This document shows positions 34,401 to 45,926 of a stretch of 64,000 bases of DNA, piece after piece. Source of the DNA: Eutypa lata (taxonomy: Eukaryota > Ascomycota > Sordariomycetes > Xylariales > Diatrypaceae); NCBI GenBank assembly GCA_022661535.1, contig JAKULF010000004.1:3534001-3598000 (forward strand), read 5' to 3'. The translations under genes and the position numbers were made by a program. The notes beneath the pieces were generated by a model. It worked only from the letters and a program-made list of their open reading frames with translations. It was not told the origin of the DNA and did no database searches. Positions within the stretch are counted from its first letter, which is position 1; the number at the start of each line of letters is the position of its first letter.

Positions 34401-36962
34401 TACGAGGTCCACGGAAGTTCTTGGGGCTATTTGATAGAACGGGCCCGATTCAAGTATGATTATAACTTATGCGATGAATTCTCACGAATGAAGAGTCAGT
34501 CTTTCGGGCGGATTGGGAAAGAGGCAGATCGATGGGGTTTTAATACCACGTCAACCATTCGAGTAACTGGCAGACACATGATCAATATTTGGAGGGCGAT
34601 GAGAGGAGAGCTGAATCTGCTTCAGTACACGATGGAGAACGTCGTGTGGCATCTCCTGCATCGACGAGTCCCTCATTATCCCTGGCACATTTTGACCGGA
34701 TGGTATACAGGTGGGAGGATCCGAGACTTAAGCAAACTTCTTCGATACTACTTGACGAGGACCAAACTCGATATTGAGATACTCGAGGCGAACGAGCTGA
34801 TTCCACGGACGAGTGAACAAGCACGACTCCTAGGTGTAGACTTCTTCTCCGTCTTCTCACGAGGATCGCAATTCAAGGTAGAGTCGATCATGTTCAGAAT
34901 TGCCAAGCCGGAAAACTTTATCCTGGTATCCCCTGATAGGAAGCAAGTCGGAAGCCAAAATGCACTCGAATGCCTTCCTCTCGTCATGGAACCCCAGAGC
35001 GCATTCTACAACAGCCCTCTATTAGTACTCGATTTCCAAAGCTTGTATCCCAGCGTGATGATAGCCTACAACTATTGCTATTCGACCTTCCTCGGTCGTA
35101 TAGTCAACTGGCGCGGCAAAAGCAAGATGGGATTCACCGACTACCAGCGACAAGAGAAACTCCTGAGTCTACTCAAAGACTACATCAACATTGCACCGAA
35201 CGGTATCATGTACTGCAAGCCTGAAATCAGGAAATCATTATTGGCAAAAATGCTCACAGAGATCCTCGAGACTCGACTGATGGTAAAGAGTGGCATGAAA
35301 CAGGACAAGGAAGACAAGACCTTACAACAACTACTCAACAATAGACAATTGGCGTTAAAGCTCCTCGCCAACGTGACTTACGGATACACCTCAGCGTCCT
35401 TCTCGGGCCGCATGCCTTGTTCCGAAATTGCAGACAGCATCGTCCAAACGGGAAGAGAGACGCTCGAGAGAGCGATCGCGCTAATCCACTCAGTAGAGAA
35501 GTGGAAAGCCGAGGTAGTCTACGGCGACACGGACAGCCTGTTCATTAACCTACCCGGGCGGACCAAAGACCAAGCCTTCGACATCGGCAACGAGATCGCC
35601 AAGGCCGTCACGGACATGAACCCGCGCCCGGTGAAGCTGAAGTTCGAGAAGGTCTACCACCCCTGCGTGCTGCTGGCCAAGAAGCGCTACGTCGGGTACA
35701 AGTACGAGACCAGGGACCAGGCCGCCCCCGAATTCGACGCCAAGGGCATCGAGACGGTCCGCCGCGACGGCACGCCCGCCGAGCAGAAGATCGAGGAGAA
35801 GGCCCTGAAGCTCCTGTTCGACACCGCCGACCTCACCCAGGTCAAGGCCTACTTCCAGCGCCAGTGCGACAAGATCATGCGCGGCGCCGTCTCCATCCAG
35901 GACTTCTGCTTCGCGCGGGAGGTCAAGCTAGGGACGTACAAGAACAACAACACCAACAACACCGGCGACCGTACTGGCGGCGGCGGCGGCGGACCACCTC
36001 CTCCCCCCGGGGCGCTCATCAGCGCCCGCCGCATGCTGGCCGACGCCCGCGCCGAGCCGCAGTACGGCGAGCGCGTGCCCTACGTGGTGGTGACGGGGGC
36101 GCCCGGGGCGCGGCTCGCGGACCGCTGCGTGGCGCCCGAGGACCTGCTCGCGGGCGGCGCGGCGTCGCACCTGCGCCTCGACGCCGAGTACTACATCTCG
36201 AAGAACCTGATCCCGCCGCTCGAGCGCATCTTCAACCTGGTGGGCGCCAACGTGCGCCAGTGGTACGACGAGATGCCCAAGGTGCAGCGCGTGCGGCGCG
36301 TCGACCCTAGTAGTGCTGTAGAGGGTCATCACCATCACCGACAAGATAGTGGGGACTTGGGAGGTAGGGGGTTAGCAGCAGCAGCAATAACGAAGAAAAA
36401 AACCCTCGAATCCTACATGAAAGCAGCCACATGTCTCGTCTGCGACATCAAGCTCAAGAAACCTACTCCTACCAACCTCAACCTCAATCCGAACCCGAAC
36501 CCGAACCCGAACGCCTACCAACCCCAAAACCAACCCCAACCCCCACCATCCAACGAAACCATCCCCCTCTGCGCGCGCTGCCGCGGCCCCGACGCCGCGG
36601 CCTCGCTCCTGAAGCTACAATCGCGGCTGGCGGCCGAAGAGGCGAAGCTCCTAGACGTGGCGAGCGTGTGCCGCAGCTGCGCGGGGCTGGCGCCCCTCGA
36701 CGCCGTGCCCTGCGATAGCGGGGATTGTCCCGTCTTCTACACGCGCATGAAGCAGGGGGCGAGGTTTCGGGCCGAGAGGGCGGCTGTGGTGCCTGCTGTT
36801 GGGGGGTTGTTGGGGTTGCTGGAGGGGAGGGACGAGTGGGAAGGAGACGAGGGGGACGGGGAAGATGGGGATGGGGAGGGGGATGAGGAGGGGGATGAAG
36901 GTGTGGTTCGTCGAGGTAGGGCTAGGACTAGAGATATGATGAGAGAGTCGTTGGATTGGTGA
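31447..36962 (+). CDS. REV3: DNA polymerase zeta catalytic subunit REV3
   Basis: Two exons (31447-31681 and 31735-36962) over a 53-nt intron give 1820 aa. Family knowledge: Rev3 with Rev7 forms the B-family translesion polymerase zeta, extending past lesions and causing most induced mutation. Seen: an N-terminal polymerase domain (MDVFRVRLNCIDHYQ; KGIPFYGFHVGYKFYLKIYM), a long Ser-rich linker, exonuclease-like region around DPDILTGYEVHGSSWGYL, motif A DFQSLYPSVM (D1178), motif B KLLANVTYGYTSASFSGRM, motif C YGDTDS (D1343, D1345), then CysA (CLVCD at C1645 and CARC) and CysB (CRSC at C1724, with CDSGDC), which binds the 4Fe-4S cluster. A Gly/Pro block and Asn/Pro-rich repeats interrupt the C-terminal part. 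From about 35,500 the codons turn sharply GC-rich. The acidic tail ends RESLDW. Confidence 0.95.
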
Positions 36963-37823
36963 GGATGGATGGGGAAATGGAGGAATGAAGGAACTTGGAC
37001 TTCCTGTTTGGATTACGTGGGTACTTGGGCAGGATAGGCAAGTTGAGATCGTTTTGGCGAAGAAGCGGTCTTGTCTAAGTAGACGACAGCAAGATTCATC
37101 ATACAAGAACACAAGAGCAAAGCACATCATATACACCGGGCCGTGAATGCTCGTGGGTGGCGAATAGAGAAAGCATCGCATTATACTCCTTATGGAGTTG
37201 ATATAGTAAGGCTAGGTAAATTACATTACAGACGACGTCCTAAGAATACAGGTTTCTGTTTGCCAGCATATAACCAGTCCACTGCCTCACAAACATCCAT
37301 GAATGTACAAGTACACGCTTAATTATTCCGGGCTCTCAAAAGCTATCTAAGCTTTCCTTTGGTTTGTGAAAAAAAAATTATGTACCTCAAAGTGACCCCC
37401 CTTGCGCCGCCGGCTCTAGAGCTATTTTCTTCCCCTCGCACCTGATCTCCAAGAACGTTCTTATTTTTCGTAATTATAGTGAATCTCCTTTGGTTTCGCT
37501 GTAGACGTCTCTGCTCAACGCCGACATCCCATATTAACATTGTCGGCTATCGATAGGAGGTACTGGACCTAGCGAACTAACAGTCGAAGTCGAATGTACT
37601 AGATTTCTTTTTGTCGATTATACTTTCTGATAGAAATACACGAGCCGACCGATTTCCAAGGCAAGCCCCTATGACAGAGTCGAGGAATACTTGCATATTG
37701 CGTGGCCCAACTGCAAGGCATCTCCAAAGCCACCGTGGTATGACTTCCAAATGCGAAAAGAGGGAGAGCTAGGAGCGCCAGTGTAGACATAGCCAATATA
37801 TACTCTTTGTCAGCCGATGGCTT
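36963..37823. other. Convergent intergenic region REV3/unknown gene
   Basis: The 3' flanks of two convergent genes. A 65-codon frame at 37599-37796 (-) has a hydrophobic start and four cysteines, but its longest form begins at TTG and it lies in the expected 3' UTR. No feature is supported. Confidence 0.4.
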
Positions 37824-39590
37824 TCAGGAAGAGCCATTGAGGAATGTGTCGTTGTAGTTGGCAAACGTCTGGAATGCCATACTTAGAAGTGGCTCGGCAT
37901 GCTCGTGAGTTGGAATTGCAATTGCGTCCTCGATAATCATTTTTGCATTGCTCCTTGTCTTCTTTCTCTCGCCGCCTATGACACCAAGCGTCCGATGAAA
38001 GGCACGACGATTTCTCTCTTCAATTGCTTCGGCGATTGATTTGTTGAACATATCAGTTCCACTGTAGAAGTGTCTCAGTGTTCTAGACATATGCACCGTG
38101 CAATTCTCGATTCTGCGACGTTCATGGGTCTGATCTAAAGGATAGTCTCGTATCCAATCTTGAGAAAGCAACATGGTGTCACATCCGAAGTTTGCAGGCA
38201 GTCCCTCAAGATACCAGTCATGCACGTCCTCTGCGGACAGAGAGTCCACCACTTTCGACTTGATGGTTCCTTTGGCTTTCCCTTTGGCTTTGCCCTGGGC
38301 TAGCATTGCTCGAACTGAAGACAGGCCCTCACTTTCAAATGATGGGCTGGAGTTTCTGTCTAGAGAATATTGCGGGTGTCGACGTTGAATTTGCGCGTTA
38401 TACGGATTCGGCATTAGAGCTTGCTCATCGAAGTCTTGAGGTCTTCGGAAGTTGCTCGACATGGCATTCATCGACTCCAAGGCTGAATTTCTGTATTGAC
38501 GTTGACCTGGTGGTCCCGCTGTGAGCGGTTGGGGTACTCCAGGGCCTTTGGACAGAAATGTCCCAGGGGTAGGTTCTCTAGAAACTTGAAAGGCTGGATT
38601 GATAATGCCCCTCTGCTGCGGTATGTCGAAACCAGGGGGTATTCGCATAGGCCGATTCAGGCCGCTATTTTCGCCGACTCTATCTGACTGAAAGACGTCG
38701 CCCGTTGCCACAGGGTCAGAACGTGTGTGCCGAAAGCCGCCAAGTGGAAAATTTCTCTGTTCTCCCATAGCTTCCTGCTGCTGATACGACAGCATCTGCA
38801 TCTCTTGGGCGTAAGGGTCACTCAAAGTTGGCGCAAGCTGAGCTTTTGTGAGAAGCTTCTGAGCAGGTTTCTGCATTGGGTTAAGGTAAGAGGCCAGGTT
38901 TGTCAAAGACTTGACAGACATCCGTCTAAGAGGTTCCACCTCTTCGATGCCGTCGTCGTCGTCGTCAGCATCATCGCCGTCTTCTCCCTGATGGCCGCCG
39001 TCATTGGCATATATGTTTGTGTCATGTTTGCTAGAGTTAACTGTAGAACCATGGTGGGGTGGATCAAGGCGCAGCATGTTTGCCAGAGTCTTAGGAGATT
39101 GTAGTGGAACATCTAGGTCTGGGGGCATTTGCATGGCGATATCTCTGTCGTGATTGCTAAAATGGAGAGCGGCAGGACTAGTGGGAGGGGGGCTAACAGC
39201 ACGGTCAAAATTCTGCCGCAGAGGAGAATAATGCTGAAAGTTTCTCAGATTAGAGGGTGGTGTTTGAGGTATCTGGGGTGTAGTTCTATATGATAAATCA
39301 GAAAGTGCAGATTTATAAAGGGGATGTGGTGATTCTGAATGAGGCGTGGGAGGCCATTTGATGGTGCGACCTCGGCGAGCAGGAGGCTGAAGCGGCTGAG
39401 AGGCCTGGGGATTGTAGACAGAGCCAACAGTGGTGTATCTTGGGGTTGGCTGTTGCTGTTGCTTGTCTAGGCTCTCTCGTTGCTGCTGGTTCTTGGTATT
39501 GGAGGCGGTTCCAAAAGGTGATACCAACTGCCCTCGAGGATAGTTGATGTCGCTTGGGGATGTAAGCCCACTAGATGATAGGCTATCCAT
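37824..39590 (-). CDS. Conserved-looking fungal protein of unknown function, 588 aa
   Basis: A single open exon from an ATG at 39590. I do not recognise a named domain. Seen: a Ser/Pro/Gln-rich, probably disordered N-terminal half with poly-Gln patches; a run of Asp (about residues 195-215, GDDADDDDDG); then a segment SVKSLTNLASYLNPMQKPAQ that looks structured; a Pro/Gly-rich stretch (GVPQPLTAGPPGQRQYR); and a C-terminal region of about 150 residues with aromatic and charged residues (SAEDVHDWYLEGLPANF, FYSGTDMFNKSIAEAIEERN, AEPLLSMAFQTFANY) that is likely folded. No signal peptide or membrane segment. The SVKSLTNLASY segment and C-terminal block look like conserved elements. Length, steady frame and codon use argue that it is a real gene. 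Confidence 0.75.
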   Translation of the reverse strand: MDSLSSSGLTSPSDINYPRGQLVSPFGTASNTKNQQQRESLDKQQQQPTPRYTTVGSVYNPQASQPLQPPARRGRTIKWPPTPHSESPHPLYKSALSDLSYRTTPQIPQTPPSNLRNFQHYSPLRQNFDRAVSPPPTSPAALHFSNHDRDIAMQMPPDLDVPLQSPKTLANMLRLDPPHHGSTVNSSKHDTNIYANDGGHQGEDGDDADDDDDGIEEVEPLRRMSVKSLTNLASYLNPMQKPAQKLLTKAQLAPTLSDPYAQEMQMLSYQQQEAMGEQRNFPLGGFRHTRSDPVATGDVFQSDRVGENSGLNRPMRIPPGFDIPQQRGIINPAFQVSREPTPGTFLSKGPGVPQPLTAGPPGQRQYRNSALESMNAMSSNFRRPQDFDEQALMPNPYNAQIQRRHPQYSLDRNSSPSFESEGLSSVRAMLAQGKAKGKAKGTIKSKVVDSLSAEDVHDWYLEGLPANFGCDTMLLSQDWIRDYPLDQTHERRRIENCTVHMSRTLRHFYSGTDMFNKSIAEAIEERNRRAFHRTLGVIGGERKKTRSNAKMIIEDAIAIPTHEHAEPLLSMAFQTFANYNDTFLNGSS

Positions 39591-41618
39591 GGCTGTGACT
39601 GCACTAAAAAGTAATGATACAAGTATACAGTGTATGTGCAGCTATAATGAACCAATATCAGGTTTTTGCTGAAGGAATGTTGATGATAGTAAGGACAGAA
39701 CAAACGATGTTTTCGACAGGAAGGTATCGTTATCTTAGTATTGTCGAGAACCCAAGTCCAGGTCCAAACTGTGGTAGAGACTTCAGGAAGGTGTTAACGA
39801 TTGGATAACTGGAGGAAACCACAACTTGACTTGTTAGTTGAGTCTACAGAAGAATGAAAGAATGTAATGGGCATGACGCAAGGTAATGGCAACTTGAGCT
39901 GTCAGTCAGGTGAATGCGATCAATGTCGATATCAAGTCTACCTGCCTTAGTACATGCCTACACACCTACCTTACGTAAGTGGTTGAATGTTTGTGGTGAA
40001 TGAAATGGTTCAATGGGTAGGTAGGTGCATATAACTTACCTTACCTAGGGGGTATCTGTAGGCAGATAGATATGATAGCGTATCTGTCAATAGTCGTGAT
40101 TGGGTCAGACTTTAGCGAAGACACATTAGCTCATCTCAAATCAGTCGAAATTTCCTATTTTATGTTTCCTATCTGTACCTAATGTGGGCTTCGAAGTCGT
40201 TCCTTCCTATCCAGCTAATGTTAGGCCCTCAAGGGACCTCATACCCAAGGGCCACCTGCTTGCCTCTGATAATACATACATACCTACCTACCATTACCCA
40301 CTCATGGGACCTAAGGCTGTAATGTTTGCTCCCTGCCTTGAAATCAAACCCCCAGGCACCTGGCCTAAGCAATTAGGCTACTTGGCTTTATCTGAAGTTC
40401 CATTGGTCCCATATGCGAAATCAAGTCACCTAGCCGCTTGCTAGATAATAGGCATCAAGACATCAGACAATAGCCAACCTTTCTAGAACCCCTTCGAGAT
40501 GCTGTGTCCAAGTCGGGTCTTAGCCGCATCCAAGAAGCCTATCTGATTGATATGGCATGACTTCGACATAGTTGCCGTTAGATGGGGCTTTGGCTATTCG
40601 ATTTCAAATAAAGACTATGCGGCAAGGCACATTTTCCCATATATGCCGAGTTTCTTTCATGTCCTCGTAGATACACGCCTTCTGGCCATTGCATCATCTT
40701 CAGTAGCTAGTCATGTGATTAGTAAATGTTCGAGAAAGAAAAGAATGCACTAAATAGCACGACTAACCACGATGTTTCCCAGTGCTTAACTGCTATTCCT
40801 AATATTACTCAATGAATAGTCCCTTCTCCTCGTGGAAGATTACATCGCTTCAATTGATCAGGTGGTTATCCAGACCTAAACATCTCGGGGGCTGGCGCGA
40901 TTGTATAAGTCTGCCGTTGTGTCGTTCGTATTTAAAGATTCACGTTGAGAACGCAGTCACGTTGAGGACAAGCTTGTTTAAGCCTGAAATGTTTACCTAT
41001 CTGTAGAGTGAAATCCTACTCCCTCTTCTGCCAAGCCCTTATTTACAAGGGGCAAGGAAAACTGACCCCAAATGTTGACTGCCGGGTGACACAATCCACC
41101 AAGTAGCATACCTCCAAAAAGAAACTTGCCCATGGGTATAAATCGACGTGATAATATTAACCAATATCAGGCTCTTTTCATGCTCGTCTTTCGTAGGCAT
41201 TCAGGTATTGATCCGGAATTTGGAGATGCGCGATACTATTCCAAGGGCGGTTGACAATCATCACCCCAATATCCGAAGTGCTGTTTCACTGGCTAATATA
41301 TATGAGGAAAGCTACATATCGCTTGTCTCATTTATCGACGCCATGTGAAGGATGGTACCAAAGTCTTTAGCTCCTTTGAAGAGAGGTTACGTGGGAAACC
41401 CGATCCAAACCATCTAGTTACATTTGCATACGTATCTGGCTACCTAGTATGTACCTAGTGAACTCAGAACCTGCTGTTATTATACTTGCTCAGGCTGGGA
41501 AATTGCTGGTTTCATTCTTACTTCAATATCAAGAGGCTATCCGAGACATTGTATAGCTTTCCATACTGCACCAAGAGGCTTGCCATGCTTCAAATAGGTA
41601 TCCGGCAGAAACTAGTAT
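39591..41618. other. Intergenic, no intact gene
   Basis: The 5' flank of the unknown gene, followed by gene-free DNA with frequent CTACCTACC/TAGGTAGG strings (39,960-40,060 and 40,280). A frame near 41,130-41,460 reads protein-like in patches but is cut by stops. Nothing can be named. Confidence 0.4.
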
Positions 41619-43005
41619 CTACGCAATTGCCTTGAATATGGGCCCTTCTGGGTTGTATATGACAATATGAGCAAAGTCTCCGCGGATCACTTCACAACTT
41701 CTGCGTTTCCTTTCGTCGAAAATAAGAGACTTGGAGCGTTTCCCCAAATAATCTGAGAACCCCCCTCCCTCCAAGTAAACCGAGCCTTTAGTATGGGTCC
41801 AAAAAATCTCTGTAACCCCCCTGTCGATAGAGCTTGGCTCTATCGCCTCGTCGAGCAAATCAATCTTGGCCATAACGAGAAGAAGAGAGGTAGGCAAGAA
41901 CCGGTGGCTGTTTGTGATATGTTCAAATAAGGACGATTGCTCTTCTCTGTGGTCAACTGCCTTGTCTGCGAACAAGACTTTGGCTTAGGCAGTTGTACCC
42001 ACCGCAAACCCCCAAAAAAATCTTCAAGACTCATTCGAAATGATAAATCTGACTTTTGCGCTGCGATCTGACCTCTCTAACATCGAAACCCCCTAAGGGT
42101 AAAGTGGCTACTTCAAGGGTGGCTTCTGTGACCCCAGTGGTCTTCACGTAGCTATGTAGAATGTATTTATTGGTTTGCACGTAATCACGAAGTGCTAGGC
42201 GATGTATATCATTTGCGTAAGATTCTGCGTTGATACCTACTCATAAAAGCTCTCGTTAGCCCGGAAAGCCACCATGGCGGCTTTCACCTTAAGGGGGGAG
42301 GGGGTCTAATTCTGCACGTTGCCGAAATATAGTCCCGGGGTATTATTTGCCCTTCATATATAACGGTATACCTAACGACTGGATTGCCGTAAGTACAACT
42401 TTCGTATTTTGCGCAACATTGTCCCGGATAATCTTGCTGGAGTGAGACCGCCTCTCGTGGGTATAGTTCCTATTAGCTGGCAATTTCATAGCCTTCAGTA
42501 CGGTGGATTTGGCAGACCGGAAATGCCGAGTGATATAGCACCTCGTGCTCTGAACCATGTGCTGTTCCGTCACACTTCAGTTGCTTATCAATCTGGGCGG
42601 ACCGAGTTGCTCCTATGGCCTCTCTGGTATTGCGACACTGGTGTATTGTCTCTGTGACCGAAGGAAAAGTAGCTATTCCTAGCCAAATACCCGACTTCCC
42701 TCTTCCTTGTGATAGTTATGTCAAAAGAAAGCTGTGTTGCTAGAATTTGGCGTAGTGGTAGTTGTGAGATGTGCGTCTTTGGCATGATCGGAATCAGGGG
42801 TTTGAGGAGGGGATAATATATTCACGCGACTAGCATTTTCGAGTAGAGATTCTTGAAGAGATTGTATTTCTTCTCTAGCACCTTCACGACCTAGATTTGA
42901 TTCCGTTTCGGCCGTGCTATATGAGGTGAGGTGTCTGTTCGTGGTCAGGCCTTGGTCATATGGATGGCCAGCTCTAATGTGATCGATGCGCTGCTTGATA
43001 AACCC
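41619..43005 (-). pseudogene. G-protein alpha-subunit-like pseudogene
   Basis: On the minus strand, pieces of a heterotrimeric G-alpha-like protein appear in the right order but in different frames. At about 42,604-42,573: RSAQIDKQLKCD and EHEVLYHSAF, matching the run into the P-loop. At 42573-42343: RSAKSTVLKAMKL, reached by a one-base shift, then NVAQNTKVVLTAIQSLGIPL. At 42231-42031: NAESYANDIHRLALRDYV, the switch-I-like VKTTGVTEAT and FDVREVRSQRKS where G-alpha has DVGGQR, ending in TGA. At 41978-41619, frameshifted: SSLFEHITNSHRFLPTSLLL, then MAKIDLLDEA where NKxD is expected. An N-terminal extension at 43005-42721 (QRIDHIRAGHPYDQG) ends in its own stop. Frameshifts, stops and loss of the P-loop Gly residues and of GGQR indicate a dead gene. 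Introns may account for some, but not all, of the breaks. Confidence 0.7.
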
Positions 43006-45926
43006 TCAAACCTAGAACAACGTCGTCAGAATTGAATTGAAGGCTGGCGGCATTGGTACCTATCCTGCAAGAAAATACTCAAGTAAGCCCTTGGGTCGAT
43101 GAGCTGCAATCTCTCGGTAATCGCAAGACGGTCTGGCTGTCCGATTCGTCAACCCTCATTTGCTGGGATGCCTAGGCGCTGCTGTAGAATATGTCAGGAT
43201 CCAAAGCATAACCGTGTGTCTTGGATCGAATGCTATACCATTATATAGCCTGCAGAAAGATATTTAATGCATTGACCTGTCGGTAGGCCAGGCTTAGATA
43301 GACGGCCATCTCTCGCTCGTCCTACGAGTATGATATCTATCTTGTCAATTCAATGAATCCATGTCCGAATCTGAAGCGAGCTCAAGATTATCAAAGCACT
43401 GCTGTAACAAGGTGACCAAATACCAAAAGCAGTTCAGCAACATATCTCTTTGCAAAGCTAGCTGGCGTCATCGCGGGTCGTGCATCAGATTCCTCGACTC
43501 CCATCTAATACTTGTCTGTTGCAGCCTGGATGATATACAGCTGCCCGATCAAGCTCGTAATTTGAAACGACGCATTGCGATATCTGCTACTGAGATCACC
43601 CAGCTTACGGATACTCTTCTTGACTACATCAGCGAGAGAGACCGGAGCCAATCAAATGGGCAATTGAGACGGGATCCATATGCACTGACTAAATGTCGCG
43701 AGGTTAGAGTATTGTCTACCTAACAATGGAGATGCTGAAAGTAGCCCATGCCAGCGATGAAGCTCTCTTCTCGATTATGGGATTGACTTTTATCAGTTAT
43801 ATGTTTATTAGATAGAACGACACTGGCCGAATACATACTGCCTTGTCGAGCATCCTTTACCACCAATCACCGATGTAGTTACCTTACCATTGCATCTTCT
43901 AGCGACAAATAGAGCCTTGCGCCACCACTACTCATTGTTACTTTTACTCGAGCCCGGCTCCCTCTTAGTAGATATATCCCCTAAGCAAAAGTAGCTGACG
44001 GGCCAAGCCGAGTTAACAGGCAGCCCGAGGTGATATGATGGAACTCGCTAAGCCCGTCGACGGGATTGTTGCTGACAATATCGCCATCGACTTACAAGGA
44101 AGCTTAAACACCATAGCTGCCGCTGTCAACAGTCAATAAGTCGCACTAGCTGCATGGAGAAGGTAGATGCTGGTTTACCTTATCGATGAGATTTACTCAA
44201 CCCTTTACCTCGGAAGAAAAAAACCTCGACAGATGTAAGGCACAGTGCTGCCATCATACGTACTCTAAATGCTCGGGAATAAATAGGGGCGGCCACACCA
44301 CACCCACCTTCAACGGGTAACTAGAAGCAAGTGCATTCAATGAAGACGCTATTTTTGTCTTGTGTGTAACCTCATGTGCTGACCTGTGGCGGAACCTTAG
44401 CTCGAAAAGGTCTATATGATTGGTCGGAAAGCCGGTGATTCTCTTCTGTAAGATGTTTCTGGCTGCCTGGACGCTCGAAGATCCCTGAGGATGTTCCAGG
44501 ACGTTGTGACAAAGTGGGCTAGTAGAATCGGGTCTAAAGAGTAGTTTGCATTAGCTTTGAACCTTGCCCGTCACGGCTGCACGGCCGGGCTAGGCCCAGG
44601 CCCGCGATGAAGAAAGCTTGCCCTGCTTGCATTTACATCTGACAGCCGTCTTTCCCACCATCTGGTCAACCAGACGAAGCCAGGCCAGGCATTCACGGCG
44701 GCCATCTCGAAACTTCATGATTTTACTCCCAACATATTCGTCATCAGTGTTGTAGGGGGTGCTGTTTAACGTCGTAGGCAATCGGCCGATGCTTCGGACA
44801 TTGAGCTCATCTGCTCGTCCTACAGCTCTTAAGCTAGGCACGAATCTGGTTAACAAAAAAGCGAACTCGGATTTGCTCTGTAGTGGCTGAGTGGGGGCTA
44901 AGGGCGGCGATCTTTTCCTCTGTCCTACCGATTTGCATCAGCTCCTGAGCGATGATTTACTTATTCCAATGGCAGAATGGCACTGAATGGATACACCTTC
45001 TTCGGCAGGCGACAGGGATCTTGATTGCTTTTGTGCAAGGTTGCATATCCCTCCTGCCCTCTGATCCCTAGACTACATACGTGGGATCCTGTTTGTTGTC
45101 ATCACTAATGCTGGCAATGTTGTGTTCGGAAGGCGAGAAAGAAGAGAAAGAGAAGCTGAGGACTTCTCATCAGCCCACACAAGTGATAGAGAAGGGTTGG
45201 CAGTATTATTTCTCGTCTTTTCTTAGCATCGCCTTTACAAGGATGCCTCCTAGCCGTGACTACATATGTAGCAATGGTAAAGTGTAGACTCTAGAGCTAA
45301 GTCTTGATGCATTTCCAAAACATCCAAGAGACTGAAAACAACCACCTTAATCCTCATTAGTTAGTTGACATGATCAATCACTGAAGTATTAAAGCCGCTA
45401 GGGCCGATACCGAATATCGCATTAGCCCCCTGACCTAGCTCTAGAGTATTAAGTCAAAATGTCACTGAAAGAGATACTATGCGACGGTAACATACATAGC
45501 TTGACCGCATATATTCATCTAAGACCTGGTAACAGCACGTTTCTGTCTGGGTTCTTTTATTTTGTTGAACCCGAGTCTTACTTATCATTAGTTACATGTA
45601 TGTCAGGCCAGCTGGATGTGGTGTGAACCGTGATACTTAACACTAATTTCCCATCGAAATCCTCCCCTCCTTAACGCTGCCCGCCACGCCCGCTTTACCG
45701 CTCACGCCCTAACATAGTAGTGCTAGGTAACCCCTACTGCCCTACCACCCGCTTAACAGTTACCTACGGTAGAGAGCATTAGGAGCAGACCCACCACTAC
45801 TCCCGCCTCGCCCGCTTAGCTTCTCAACTCAATCCTGACGACACTTTTCTTTTAGACAAAGCCAACAACCTGCACGTTACTAAAGCACGTACACCTCTAT
45901 AGTCAGGCCATAGTAAATTCACGAAA
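43006..45926. other. Gene-poor region upstream of kapC
   Basis: About 2.9 kb without a supported intact gene. Open frames at 43361-43723 (+, 120 codons) and 44590-44856 (-, 88 codons) read as possible fragments, but I cannot assign them. The last 250 bases, with pyrimidine-rich and CCCGCC-type stretches, are likely the kapC promoter and leader. Confidence 0.4.

Noticed and set aside
37599..37796. Small secreted-like, cysteine-containing ORF
   Set aside because: Longest form starts at TTG, lies in the 3' flank of the 588-aa gene; no independent evidence.
41132..41460. Protein-like patches (for example SFEERLRGKPDPNHLV) on the plus strand
   Set aside because: Several stops, no family recognised; could be a relic but evidence is too thin to annotate.
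43361..43723. 120-codon frame, possible fungal N-terminal signalling domain
   Set aside because: Similarity is only impressionistic; no motif, and it lies on the strand opposite the G-alpha relic.
44590..44856. 88-codon frame on the minus strand
   Set aside because: No recognisable motif or supporting context.
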